Part shown: in pieces, positions 24,696-36,152 of the stretch
Numbering within the stretch: the first letter of the stretch is position 1
Layout: each line of letters begins with the position of its first letter
Program-made: the position numbers and the translations under genes
Assembly (NCBI RefSeq): GCF_048771995.1
Contig: NC_133025.1
Coordinates: forward strand, 3,534,001-3,598,000
DNA: 64,000 nt
Source of the DNA: Taeniopygia guttata
Taxonomy: Eukaryota > Chordata > Aves > Passeriformes > Estrildidae
Reading direction: 5' to 3'
The notes under the pieces: model-generated
Told to the model about the DNA's origin: nothing
Databases searched by the model: none
Seen by the model: only the letters and a program-made list of their open reading frames with translations

Positions 24696-25736
24696 CCATC
24701 AATGCTGGATCAGACTGCTCCAGATTGGCTCCATCCCAAGCCAATGGTGTCTCCAAGGGCTCCCACGGGACAGTTGGATCAAATCAATCTCTTTGTATTC
24801 AGTACCTCCACCTTGAGGTTGATGAGTTTCTGGTTTAGGGTTCCCCACACCCAAATTAGGATGGTGGCATTTGCTCTTGCATTGTCCAGGCACAACAGCC
24901 TGTAGCAGAACTGGTGAATCTGACTTTTTCTACCAAGGCAACCAAGAGTTCCAATGAGGGTAACCAGGTGTGGTCTAACCCCAGAGGTTAAACTGCACAA
25001 GCACTTCAAAAGCCTTCCAAAATTTCATTGTTATGGGATCTACCCCTTATCAGCCAGTCTGGATTTCAAATTCATCTCTTGTAAACCAGTTTTGCTGGGC
25101 TGGTTTCCTCACTTGTGACAGCAGATGCTTTTGCTTTTGCTTCTCAAGAATGAAATTACTTCTCCTTAGACCCATAGCTGGGCTGTGGGTACTGGTGCCC
25201 AGCACTTCCCTAACCTCATCAGCTGACTTCTCTGCCCCAGAAAATATCCTTCACTGCGGGCTGAGTCCTGGCAGACAGCCCCTGGGGAGAAGATTGTGTT
25301 CTAAGGAAGTGCCTTCATTGTCCAAGAGCTGCCTGAGGTGAGATCTGAGCTGCCTGAGGTGAGGTCTGAGCTGGCTACATGCAAGTTTCTGATTTTCCCT
25401 GATAGGTTCCTGTCTGGTTTAGCTTGAGGAAAATCTTGGCTCATCACTGAAGCATTTGCCTATTCTTATGGCTGATTTTCTCATCCTGCTCCAAGTTACC
25501 CCTGCAAACCCCATCCACCCTCCATGTTCCCATTCCTCTCTCTCCTACTTGGGAAATGAGGTGCTACCCATGTACAGCATTTTCAGAACCACATCAGTGG
25601 AGAATCCCACAAAACAAAGGAAATGCTGCGTTTGCTTACCACATTTTGTGACTCATCACATCTTGTTGACCTCGTGCTGGAAATACCCATCTAAAATTTC
25701 CACAGATGCTTGTTATGGACAGAGGTATATTTTTAC
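24696..25736. other. no gene recognised
   Basis: Non-coding sequence. 'gagctgcctgaggtgagatct' is repeated twice in a row at about 25326-25370, a small local duplication. Confidence 0.4.
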
Positions 25737-25914
25737 CATAATCTTGTTCTCTGGATCTTTCTGAGTGAAAAGGAGCATAAAATTGGGCATCCATAGCATC
25801 CAGACTCAGGATTTTCTCACATATCCCGTTGGCAATGGTCACGTCCCATGAAATGGTATCTGCAGCAGAAAACCAAGTCACAAAGGAAGCATCACAGGTC
25901 CCCTCTGAGGTCAC
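25737..25914 (-). other. candidate internal exon of an unidentified gene
   Basis: On the minus strand a pyrimidine-rich tract ending 'ttccctttcaaacag' precedes an open 178-bp segment. A donor follows (TTATG/GTAAAAAT). The reading frame starts in phase 0 with VTSEGTCDASFVTWFSAAD, continues through SWDVTIANGICEKI and ends near SREQDY. It has two cysteines and a globular, extracellular-like composition. I do not recognise the family. It may be a real exon of a minus-strand gene or the relic of one. No confident neighbouring exon was found, so it stays provisional. Confidence 0.3.
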
Positions 25915-28502
25915 CTGTTTGAAAGGGAAGAGCAGCATTGCAGACTAAGGCTGGATCACAAGGGGAGCCCAGACATGGCCTAAGGTGACTTTTGACTTGT
26001 TTCATTGCATCCATGAGCTGGCTCTTAGTCCAGCAGGGGGCCTGACTCAGAGCAAGTCACCTGCACAAAAAACTTTTGACTTCAGTTCTCAAGAACCCAA
26101 ATTTGTATCTAGTCTGCGGACAGTTTAACATGAGCTCATTTTCAAACCAGGTGATCTTGTAGTGCTATCTGCTCTTTTGGTCTTGAGTAAGGCTTAAAAT
26201 ACACAGCTAACCCTGCCAGGAAGTAAGAAAAATAATCTGTTCCTTATCCTCTGTTGTCTTCTGTAATCACATAAAATATCTTGGTCTGAGAACACTCAGA
26301 CTGAATTGCATGAAGTGCATCCTTCCCTCCTGTTCCTTGCAATGCTGATTATTTCTTGTGCTCTCAAGAAAACATCCTTCCAGACAGGAAAGCTTGTCCC
26401 TGAAATTCCTCCTCTGAAATTCCTGCTGGATTGACACATCAAGAAAATGAATGAGGAGAGGCTGTTTGATTTGAAGGTCTGTCCAGAAGGAAAGGGCTTT
26501 GGAAATGGGCTTTTGTATTTTTCTGTAATGCTTTGGCTAAGTAATGTGATACACACATGGATTAGAGATGGCAACATAAAAAGCGGGACTCAGCTCATGT
26601 AATGTTGGAGGTGTAAGTCAGAGCTTGGCCCTCTGTGAATCCTCATGGTCATCAGAGAGGAAGAAACACTTTTAGAGTGTAATTCCTTTCATCTTCCTGA
26701 TGTGAGCTGTGCCCTGGAAATGTGGATATTCCTCTTGTATTGACTCTACAGGGAGTGCTGAGAACCAACCCTTAAACAGGGTGAATCCTGCTTAGCCAAA
26801 ACCAGAGCTCCTGGGACTACAAGTCATTGAGATGGGGTGAGCCAGGAGCAAGTTCCTACAGCTGTTTGTTTGTGTTGGTCTACCCTCGAGGGCCAGTTTC
26901 TTGTGAAATCATTGTAATGAGGACTTGTTCTTAATAAGGCCAGGATTTGAGTCTGCCACCTCCTACAACACAGCATGATCACATCTTTTCTGGCTGAGGG
27001 CAGTGAGCTCTGAGTGACACCTTCAGAGGTGAAGAGGAGATCAGCATTGCCCACTGCATACAGCTGTCCCTCCCTTCCGTGCCACATCCACGGGCTCCAG
27101 GGGATGCCAAGCCCAGCAGAGATGACCAAGGCACAGCCCCTGAGCACAAGGGCTGCTTTTCCTCATGAGCAACAAGGCTCTTCCTCTGAAGCCTGGTCTG
27201 ACATATTTCCTTTTGCAATTAAGAACCTCATTTCCACATGGAGTCAGCCAGCAGTCAAACTGGAAATCATGTTGACGCAACTGCTAATTACCCTTGGCAT
27301 AACTAATGTGCAGTAGCAAAGCTTGTATTTATTGGAGTGTGGGGATGGTGAGCAGAGGAACCAAACTGGTGCAGACACTGCTGAAAAAGATCAGGCTCTC
27401 CTTAGGGAAAGAAATGAGTGGCTAGGGTCTCATCTAGTTGCTGTCTTTTCCCCAGAAGAGTCTGAACCAGGATTCTGAAGTGTGTCCTCCTCCTGGCTCT
27501 CTGAGGTATGTGGTGTGTTTTTTATGACTTTGGGCTATAGAAAGACTTAAAAGTACAACTCTCAGGACCAGAGGATTTGGTCTGTGTTGACATAATTTTC
27601 CAGGCAATATCTGAGTGTGGCAGGCCAGGGTGGGGTGGGATGGGGAGAAGATAGGAGGTGTATCTACCACAGGATCAAAGAAATGCTGTTTGGCAGCACC
27701 AGCCGCAGGACTCTTAATTCATCTGTGTTTTCATCCGGCTAAGCCTTGAGTCACCTCTGCAATTCATCATATGGCATTTCCCAACAACCTATTCCTGCAG
27801 TAGGTGCCTAGAGGCAATTTTTATCCTGCTGTGCAACCTCCCAAGCCAGTCTGTGCGTGCTGCCCTTTGTTACAGAGCCTGGCTCTGCCATAGAGAGCTC
27901 ATCTTTGGTGTTCTTGACCTTTTGAGTGGCTGTAGGCAGCTGTTGGGCTGCCCTTCAGCCTCCCTTTGGCCAGACTCAGCAAGTCTGAATCCCTGTTTTC
28001 CAGAGGGATGTGCTCCATGCCTCAGACCACCTTGCTAGCATAGCTGAGGGCAACTTCAAAGCAGCCAAATCGCAGCAGCATTTGGGAGTCCACCTACATG
28101 GTGAAATCCTAATGCACAAACAACTTCCAGGAAGAAAAATCAAAGGAGGCTTTAGAAGCAGGTTGTATTAATCAGTAAAGGTATTTCATCCTCCTAAGAA
28201 TATATCTGTATAAAACCACAGCATGGATTAATTTCTATACAGACCAAAATGTGACTGAAATTGAAATGAAGTCATGACTGCTACTATAGCTTATGAGGAA
28301 GTGTGTTGTTATCACTGCATGGTGGAAAGAAAATTCCACAAATTCAGAATTCAGGCTGCAGAGTTGCTTTAATACTCTGGGACTTCCATTTTACCTGAGG
28401 ACAACTTCAGAAAATGAGAGACCAGAAGCAAAGGATTACCCAGGTTCTTGTTAACAGATCCCTTGGGGTGGACTAAAATGAAACAACACTGAGTAACCAG
28501 TG
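25915..28502. other. no gene recognised
   Basis: Several minus-strand open stretches (about 26340-26470, 26990-27160 and 27430-27600) have protein-like composition but poor splice signals. No mobile element was identified. Confidence 0.35.
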
Positions 28503-28745
28503 TTTTTAAGAATATATATGTATATGGGTTTATTTTAGAACAATTTGGTTGCAATGGAAAAGAAGGTATGTAGTAATTTTTGTTAGTATTATCGTTATTC
28601 ATATCCATATTATATATCCATGTTCTATATATCTATATCTCCATATATATATCCATATTTATATGTATATATATTTATATGGTTTATATATATATACATA
28701 TCCATACATATCCATTAAAATATCACTTAAAAATATATATATAAA
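28503..28745. repeat. AT-rich dinucleotide/compound microsatellite
   Basis: Runs of TATA/CATA units ('atatatatccatatttatat', 'ggtttatatatatatacata') form an imperfect AT microsatellite, followed by an A/G-rich run to about 28780. Confidence 0.9.
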
Positions 28746-28780
28746 GGAAAAAAAAAAGAAAGAGAAAGAAAGGATAAGAA

Positions 28781-29872
28781 TAGAAAGACCTCACCACCTG
28801 TGGATCCAGGGACAAGATTTTATTGTTGTTATTTTGATGTCTCTTGGTTGACGTGATGGTCACAGTCTTCATCCATTGGGGGAAAAGTCCCCAACAGGCT
28901 GGATGAGAATGCCCAGGTACCTCACCTGAGGGGAGGAGCTTTGGTGGAAGACCTCAGGAATGAATCTGGGGACACTTCAGGGGGCCTTTGATAGTTTATG
29001 ACCTCTTCTCAGCTGCCTCTCACATCAGTTGAGGCTGTTATGTCCCATTAGAAGGGATGAAAACCTTCAGGTGTGAGTGTGACCTTCTTTATCTTTTCCT
29101 TTATCTGGCTCAAAACCTGGCTTGTACTCCCCTGTGTTGGATGCTCACTACCTCTGTCTTATGCAGTTCAGAGGTTTTGACACTTGAGGATCTGAAAGTG
29201 AAAATAATATACTGATTTTTGGCCTCAAAAGCCAAAAGAAACTGAAAGAGTGTAACCACAGGGAGCCTGACAGCTCTCAGCTGTGAGTGTTAGTAGCAAG
29301 GTGGTGACCCCTCTGTCACCTCAGTGTTACCTGCTGTGCCTGCAAAGGGACTGTGGCACCCGGTCTGGTGGAGTTAATGTAATCAAAGATATCCAAATCC
29401 CACACCAACTTTTTCAGCTGAACTGTACAATATTAAAAAAGCTGTTGATTCTTGTGAAGAAAAAATGTATTGAATGCATTTATCTCCAAAATTCAAGGGT
29501 TGTCATGGGCCAGCATTTGGAGTGTTGCATAGAAAGGCTTGAGGAATATTGTTTAATATGTATAATGTATATCTGCTGTCCTTGGGGGGGATTTAGTAAC
29601 ATAGTCAAGCTTTTATATCCTTCCCTTTTCCTTGCACTTTTCTCCATAAAATTGATACTTTTCATATGGCTCTGGACAAGGGGTCTATTTTTCACATAGA
29701 AAATGTTCCTTGAGGGAGACCTGCACAGCAGAGGTGCTTTAGGGTCACTTCTGGGACACAGGGGAAGAACAGAAGAAGCAGCTGTTGCCTTTTCTGTGAA
29801 CCTCTAATTTTTGGTCTGATTGGGTCAGTGTTTTACCCATCCACTCTCGTTTGTACACCTGGCAAAGGTGAA
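28781..29872. other. no gene recognised
   Basis: Non-coding. A plus-strand frame of 138 codons at 29283-29699 is hydrophobic, without recognisable similarity or splice context. Confidence 0.35.
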
Positions 29873-30033
29873 CATGTGAATGCCTCATCCCTGGAAATGT
29901 TCAAGCCTAGGATGGATTGGACTTTGAGCAACCTGGTCTAGTGGAAGGTGTCAAAACAGGGGGCTTGGAAATGGATAATCCCTAAGGTCCCTCCCAGTCC
30001 AGACCATTCCATGATTCTTTCTGTGATTCTATG
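29873..30033 (+). mobile_element. CR1 LINE 3' fragment
   Basis: Sense CR1 tail with 'tcatccctggaaatgttcaa', 'gagcaacctggtctagtgga', 'aaggtccctcccagtccaga' and 'ttctttctgtgattctatga'. Confidence 0.9.
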
Positions 30034-30411
30034 AAGATACTTGGCATGTAAAGTGAGACCTGTGTGTATCACCATCCTGGCTGATGTAAGAGTGTGCTGG
30101 CCTTGAGGTGTCTACACTCCCTCTCTGTCCTCACTCACAGATCCATGGGATCTGTGGCCATGGGATCTTTGCTGCCCTTGAAGGAGAACAGTCCAGAAGA
30201 GCACAAATCTCCTCAATACATCTGTCCAAGCAACATTTCTCTTCCTTGCATTTTGTTTTCTCATGTGCATTTGGCTTCTGCTGCTGTGATTTACTTTGCC
30301 CTGAAGACTGCAGCCCTCCTTGCACTTAGTATCTCTTCAGCTGTTCACTTCCTTATTCTACAGGGACTGAAAACACAGGAGAAGGCTTTGATGACATCTC
30401 TTTTTTTTTCA
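30034..30411. other. no gene recognised
   Basis: Non-coding spacer between two CR1 fragments. Open frames here continue into the repeat downstream and are not considered genes. Confidence 0.4.
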
Positions 30412-30545
30412 GCAAAATCACAGCATCATTTAGGTTGGAAAAGATGTCCAAGATCATCAAGTCACACCTTTGATCAATCACCACCTTGTCAATCAGACCA
30501 TGGCCCTGAGTGCCATGTCCAGTCATTAAAGCAGAAACAGTACTT
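30412..30545 (-). mobile_element. CR1 LINE 3' fragment
   Basis: Plus-strand 'aaaatcacagcatcatttag', 'gttggaaaagatgtccaaga', 'tcatcaagtcacacctttga' and 'accatggccctgagtgccat' mirror a CR1 tail in reverse orientation. Confidence 0.85.
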
Positions 30546-31139
30546 CCCTCATGTTCAAAACCCCCTTTTTCCACTACTGCAGTCATAAGAGCTGTTTCCA
30601 TTTCCCTGCATTTGCTCAGCTACATCACAGCTTGCCCTGCTTTGAGCATGAGGTTGGACTGCTGCCTTTAGCATCTGATAGAAAGAAAACTGAAGGAGAA
30701 ATCGGGAGAACATCCACTGGGAGAAGCCAGATCCAGACTTCAAAACATTTTCCCTAAAAAAGTGCTGCAAATCCTGGGTTTTTTTCTACCATGATATGGA
30801 AAACTTACCAAAAGTACTTCATGTAGGAATCTGTGATCTAACAACTGTAAGAATACTGGAGGATCCAAGAGAATTTTTTACAAGCTGAAGAAACTGAGGT
30901 TTTTCTTGGGGAAAAGATCACAGGGGAGGTGGATCACTCCCCTCACTGAACATCTTTCATCCAGAAAGTGCACAGCTCAGGGCAACATGTAGGCAGTGCC
31001 TCCACTAACTTAAAAGGCGGAGAAGATCCAGTAAATAAGCACTGGAGCACAGATTTTGATAAAAAGAAACAGTGAAATGCAGAACTATGAATTTATAGAC
31101 CTCAGGAGTTTGAGAGATTCATTACTTCTTTTGCTCATA
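30546..31139. other. no gene recognised
   Basis: Non-coding sequence before the ENDOD1-like array. Confidence 0.4.
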
Positions 31140-31326
31140 TCTGGTTATAACAACCAACATGTTGTTACTGTATTCCTGGAGTTTTGGAAGTGGAGGAAAA
31201 TGATTCCAATTTAGTGGTCAATGAATGAGCAGTGGGAATAGACTGCTCCTCTGCCAGTTCTGTCCCCCCTGCACGGGCCATGACCAGCTCTCTCCAAGGT
31301 GAGTGTCCCTCTGCATTTCCTTCCAG
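31140..31326 (+). other. array junction upstream of copy A
   Basis: The stretch 31140-31225 ('aacaaccaacatgttg', 'gttttggaagtggaggaaaa', 'tgattccaatttag') matches the distal end of the gene units, as at about 53000-53075 and 43430-43490. It is followed at once by the 'gggccatgaccagctctctc' segment that directly precedes the coding exon in C (about 46178). The two-promoter upstream region seen in B, C and D is therefore missing here. The arrangement looks like the footprint of an unequal exchange or deletion, and it leaves copy A without the promoters of its paralogues. Confidence 0.65.
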
Positions 31327-31360
31327 GGGATCAAGAGCCTTTCACTGAAATCCTCCCATG

Positions 31361-33358
31361 ATGCTGGGGCTGCTGCTGCTGCAGGTGTTGGCCAGCTGCC
31401 TCTGGCTGGGACACGGAGAGGTGGTGACATCCTTTGCACCTCGGTTTTTCTACAACAATGCTACTCCAGGTAATGCCCTGCTGGCACAGAACCCAGACTG
31501 GATCTGCCAGCACTACAAGAACCAGTATCACTTTGCCACCCTGTAAGACAGGAAGATGCGTATTCCTCTCTACTCTGCTTGCATCTACCAGCCTGGACCT
31601 GGAAGCAGATCTAAATCGTGGTTTGTTGAGCCCCAGGTGAGTGTCTTACAGAACATCACCCTCCAGCCACTCAGAGATGAGCTGCAGGATGCAACCCAAT
31701 GTTTCTATTTCCTCCCACTTCCATTCATACATGCAAATGGACACACTGGACAGGATTCTTTTCATTGAACTTCAGACCCCTGCAACACATGATTCCTCTG
31801 ATGCATCTGAGACATCAGCAGGAGGATGAGATAGATCATATCCCAAAGGTGCCCAGCTCTCTGCCTTCACCTGGCAGGAACAGCAAATCAGGTTACTTTG
31901 CATTCATCACAAAGTCAAATGCTTCCCCTCCCTGTGCCCTGCTCTGCTGGGTGAACCAGCATGCTCCAAACCCATCATTGGCCTTATCTTCCTAAACCCT
32001 GGACACAGGATACCTGAAAAAACATTTGATTTTGATAACTTTCTCCTGAGGCCTTTTTTGAATATTTAGTTTCCCCAGGACTCTTTTGGGATTACAGGCT
32101 TCTCTCAGAGGCTGATGTTTTTTAATTTCATATCAATGATGCTGCAGAAAATGCTCCCTGGCCCAGATCAGCTCCGAGACACATTCTCAGCACTGCTGTA
32201 ACAGATTCTGTTCACATTGAGATCTTTTTGCTTACCGAGAAAAACTGTTCATTCTTGAGCAAACTGCAGCTCTCCCAGGGAAACCTCAGATCCAGGACTC
32301 ATTTCTTGACACATCTCCCTGTGCGTGGCATTAGAAGAGGCAACCTCTGGTGTTCCAGGACTGGGGTCCACCTGTAGTAACCACACATAAAATCACAGAA
32401 TCACAGTTGGGTGTGAGAAGATCCAGGGAGAGCCCTGGGCAGGTTTGGGCTGTGGAGACAGGAGGAAAGGGAAGCAGATTTGGCAGGGGAGGTGTCTCAC
32501 CAAAGTCACCTCTCAATCCTCGGAGTGGGAAGTGCTCCTTGTCTCATGCATCCATCCATGCTCCCAGCACAGGCTGCAGGCTGGATCACAAAGGTCACAA
32601 GTCAAACTGAGAGCAGTCAGATTCTGAGCTGCTTGCTCATTAAAACTCTTGCATTCATGCAGGAGAGATGTGTATGATTTCTCTCAGATTCCTACCTTTT
32701 CCTACACTGAGATGACCAAAAATGGAATTTTAACTATCAGAGACTTCTGCTCCAAAGAAATCTGTTTCATTACATGCATCCTCACTACTGACACCTTTTC
32801 CTCTTCTTTCCCTGTCAAGCTGATCAACCCAACTTATGACAAAGATATGGATACAGAGAGCTCCATTGAAAAGAAATACAAGATCACTCCACAGAAAATT
32901 GGCCAGAGTCAGGCTATCAACCAAGACTACAACAGGCTCCAGGGTTTGGACCGTGGTCACTTGAGCCCCAGTAGCCACCAAAGTGGCAAAAACAGCAAGT
33001 GGGCTACCTTCACCCTCACCAACATAGTGCCCCAGCACAGCACACTCAACAAGGGCCAGTGGAAAGATTACGAGAATCAAACGATGGCTCTGAAAACCCA
33101 GGGCTGTAAAATCACCTACGTGATCACGGTGCTGTGCCTGGGAACAACTACATCTCCAATAAGAGGGTTAATGTGCCCAGCCACATCTGGTCAGCTGCCT
33201 GCTGCCAGACCAGCACCAGGATGAACACTTGGGCAGTCATTGCTGAAAACAACAAGAATCAGGTCCAGAACCTCACACTGGCACAACTGGAGACACACTT
33301 GTCCCAGCTCTATGGAAGGGGACAGGTTTCTCTGTTCCACAGTGCCTGTCCCCACTAG
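31361..33358 (+). pseudogene. ENDOD1-like: ENDOD1-like copy A, pseudogene
   Basis: Paralogue of the secreted ENDOD1-like nucleases downstream. Exon 1 (31361-31636) encodes the same signal peptide (MLGLLLLQVLASCLWLGHG) and the module ending WFVEPQ. A TAA replaces the conserved TAC of the LYDR motif at codon 62, and the exon is three codons shorter than in B-D. Exon 2 (32820-33358) keeps LDRGH, TNIVPQ and LNKGQWKDYE. A single-base deletion at about 33126 (acggtg where the others have acgggtg) shifts the frame for the rest of the exon. Splice sites resemble those of the other copies, and there is an extra in-frame ATG just upstream at 31358. With a stop, a frameshift and no recognisable promoter block, this copy is very probably dead. 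A transcribed pseudogene or an assembly error remains possible. Confidence 0.88.
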
Positions 33359-33409
33359 CAAACCTCATATCCTGGGTGGAAAAGGCTCGTGAGATTTTCC
33401 CACATGTCG

Positions 33410-33925
33410 TAGGATCACAGAATGCTTTGTGGTTTATGGGACTTTGAAGATCATCTTGTTCCATCCCTTTCCCTCTGCAGTGACACCTTCCACTACACCA
33501 GGTTGCTCCAAGGCCCATCCAGCCTGGCCTTGAACATTTCCAGGGATGGGACAGCCACAGCTTCTCTGCTCACACTGTGACAGGACCTCACCACACCCTC
33601 AGTACAGAATTTCTCCCTAACATCTCATGTGACCCTGCTCTTTGTCAGTGTGAAACCATTCCCTCTTGTCCTGTCACTCCATGCTCTTGTCCAAAATCCC
33701 TCTCCAGATCTCTTGGAGAACATCTAGGTAGTGGAAGGGGATCCAACTTCTCCCACAGCCTTTTCTTGTCAAGGCTGGACACCTTCAGCTGTCTCAGCCT
33801 GACTCCAGAACAGAGATGTTCCAGACCTTAAAACATCTTTGTGGCTTCCACTGGACTCCACTCCAATATGTTTTTTTTCCTTCTCATGTTGTGGGCCCTA
33901 GAGCTGGACACAGCACTGCATGTGC
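33410..33925 (-). mobile_element. CR1 LINE fragment downstream of copy A
   Basis: Reverse CR1 starting with 'aggatcacagaatgctttgt' about 50 bp after the copy A stop. It continues through 'gacaccttccactacaccag', 'ccatcccctctccagatctc'-like and 'actccaatatg...gtgggccctagagctgga' blocks. A CR1 in the same orientation sits at the same place behind copies B, C and D, so the insertion is older than the array. Confidence 0.88.
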
Positions 33926-34044
33926 AAGGACAAGATTCAGGACAACTTGTTCTAGATGATCCTCCTTGACCCAAGGGTATGGACTAGAAGATCCTGAGAT
34001 GTCCCTCTCACACTCAACAGTTCAGTGATTCTGTGATCCTGAGA
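33926..34044 (+). mobile_element. CR1 LINE 3' tail (sense) behind copy A
   Basis: Sense tail 'caacttgttctagatgatcc' ... 'ttcagtgattctgtgatcct'. Counterparts occur behind copy C (49905-50047) and copy D (60513-60656), always followed by the same 'gacatg(g/c)tttt' sequence. It is therefore an ancestral insertion of the repeat unit. Confidence 0.75.
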
Positions 34045-34700
34045 CATGGTTTTGTTTGCCTGCTTTTGGAACTACACCTTGAGAGCAGCAGTTGTGGTAT
34101 CAGACAGGCAGGATGAGACATTAGATATAAAGGAAACTTTGAGCAGTCAAAGATAAGTTTCTGTGATGCACTGCTTGGATACCTTCATTCTCTGCTCTGC
34201 TTCTGAAGCTTTTCTGCAAAATTACAGGCAACTGATTTGTGAAAATGTATTCAATTTATTCAATGTATTCAATGTCATAATCAAAAGATCATCATAGAAT
34301 AGATAATTTAGTTCCTGAGTAGTTCACCATAAAAATTATTTGCTGCAGTGCTGGTTTGTAGGGTCATCTCATGTATAAACCACAAGTTGTTTCTTGCTGA
34401 AATTTCTACTACCCACAATGTCACAGTTCCCAGAACATCAGTACTATTTCAGGCTGAGAGACATCAGCAGACATCTCTGCTGTACCTCAGAGGGTTCCCT
34501 CTGACTCGCTCACCCACCTCTGCACCTCAGCTGGGGCTTGAGACCACACTCATCTTCACCCCTGCTCATTCCATGCCCACTGCTTCCACTTTCCAGGCTC
34601 TGGAACTATGGGTGATTGACCAACCCCATGAATCCCACTTCCATCCCCTCCTTGGGCTGTCCTGGGGACCTTTACCCCTGGAAGTACCCAAAAACTGTAA
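34045..34700. other. unit 3' flank of copy A, non-coding
   Basis: Homologous to the region after copy C at about 50050-50340 and again near 50850-50900 ('gagagcagca', 'tgctgcagtgctgg', 'accaaccccat'). It has diverged further than the C/D pair. The AATAAA present in C and D is not preserved here (cataaaaatt). Confidence 0.6.
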
Positions 34701-35130
34701 ACCTTAAACCACTAATACGTATCACCCAGTGCCAAATCCAAATGCCTCTGAAACACCTCTAGGGATGGTGACTCCAGCTCCTCTCTGGGCAACCTTTTCC
34801 ATTGCCTCACCACATGAAGTCTGGAAATATTTTTTTCTAATATCTAATCTGAATTTCCCCTGTCTCATCTTAAAGCCTTTTCCTCTTAGTCCTCTCTCTA
34901 TTGGCATGGTAGACGAGACCAACCTCAACCTCATTACAACCTCCTTTTAGGTAATTGTACTGAGCCTGCTCTACTCAAGACTAAAATCTAATCCTAACAT
35001 CTAATCTAGCTCTGCCTTCTGTAATTTTGAAGCTGCTCCCTGTTGTCCTGTCACTCCAAACCCTTCTCAAAAGTTCCTCTCCATGTGAACCACTCTCAGG
35101 TACTGAAAGGGACTCTAAGGCCTCCCAGAG
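34700..35130 (-). mobile_element. CR1 LINE fragment
   Basis: Reverse CR1 with 'cacctctagggatggtgact', 'ctctgggcaaccttttccat', 'tttctaatatctaatctgaa' and 'tacaacctccttttaggtaa', then a second diverged block 'ttgaagctgctccctgttgt'. It may be two overlapping insertions. Confidence 0.85.
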
Positions 35131-35560
35131 CCTTCTCAGCAGAAGGCTTTGCATGAATAAGGGCTCTTAAAAAGCCTTTGCAATCAGGCAAGGGAAAATA
35201 TGCAGCCTGACCCTACTAATTTTGTTCTGAGAGGCTGTGGAAGAGCAGACTGAACATCTGGGTGTACTCAGAGACAGGCCAGTCAGTCTAATGCCACAAG
35301 AGATGTTCTGCCAGGAACAGAAACACGTGTAGGTCCCCATTCGTGAGGAATGAGGAAACGAACAGATAAGTCACCAGACCCAGTTATTTTCTCCTGGCAT
35401 GTGATGCTGCAATAACCTGAGAGAAATCCTGAGGAAATTGCAAATAACAACTGTCACCCCATTTCAGGGTGGTTGTGAACTAATCTCCTTGAATAATACA
35501 GAAAACCTTTCTTTTCAGTGAAATTCCCTGTGTATGACAGCAGGCAGATTTATGACCAGG
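35131..35560 (+). promoter_or_regulatory. upstream region of copy B, one promoter module
   Basis: Homologous to the upstream regions of C and D. Shared marks are 'tgtactcagagacaggccag', 'gaacagaaacacgtgtagg' (an E-box CACGTG) and a single copy of the block 'aatcctgaggaaattg' ... 'caactgtca' ... 'agaaaacctttcttttcagtg'. In C and D that block is doubled. Confidence 0.5.
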
Positions 35561-35662
35561 TATATATAATGCACTGGGACTCCTGAGGGATCAGCCAAGT
35601 GTTTCTTCAGGGAGAAGAAGAAAGGAACTCTTCAGCTGCCTGTTCTGAGACTCTGCTTCAAG
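35561..35662 (+). promoter_or_regulatory. TATA box 1 and putative non-coding first exon, copy B
   Basis: A TATATATAA box at 35561-35569 is followed about 95 bp on by a strong splice donor, CTTCAAG/GTAAGCTC (exon end 35662). The same TATA-to-donor block is conserved in C (44059-44158) and D (54671-54770). This conservation supports a 5'UTR exon that joins the segment starting at 38261. That there is a transcription start here is inferred. Confidence 0.55.
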
Positions 35663-36056
35663 GTAAGCTCTTGCTCATTTCTTACCATTTACTCCAATAT
35701 TTCAAGACTTTCTTGAGCTTTGGAATGAATATATAGAGAGAAAGCCTAGGCTGGAGTTGCTGAGTTCCAGCATCTCTCCAAGGAGACTTTATTCATGCAC
35801 TGAATTTTGCAGCTCTTTAACACTTCCTGTAAAGGAGGTCAAGGGCAGAAGGAATTATTTGGGAAGGAATTTCAAGTAAAGTCACCTGGAAAATTAATAT
35901 CAGCTGTTCAATAAGAAGGAGGGGTGAGTTTATTGAGCACCAAAACTCCATCCGTGACCTTGCAAGAGGCCTCTGGACAAACACAGGTGGCTGAACTCCT
36001 GGACAAACTCCCTCTAAACACTGTGGGAAATCTAACAACTGGCTACTTGGAGATCA

Positions 36057-36152
36057 TATAGAAACAGCCAGTCTGAGACTGCAGCAGAGGCATTTGAGAC
36101 TCCTCTGCTACGTTGGGGCTGCGAGCAGAATCCTGTGCTGCTCCTTCTCACG
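36057..36152 (+). promoter_or_regulatory. TATA-like box 2 and putative alternative first exon, copy B
   Basis: A TATAGAAA element at 36057 is followed by a conserved block ('cagtctgagactgcagcaga', 'ggcatttgagactcctctgc') and a donor, CTCACG/GTAGGC (exon end 36152). C and D have a better TATAAA here. Two tandem start regions per unit are suggested. Confidence 0.5.

Noticed and set aside
24460-27160. Idea that the minus-strand open stretches belong to a sperm ion-channel accessory protein
   Set aside because: Only a loose resemblance in the spacing of cysteines and hydrophobic residues; too weak to name a family.
30094-30588. 164-codon plus-strand frame
   Set aside because: It runs into a reverse CR1 fragment and has no recognisable similarity.
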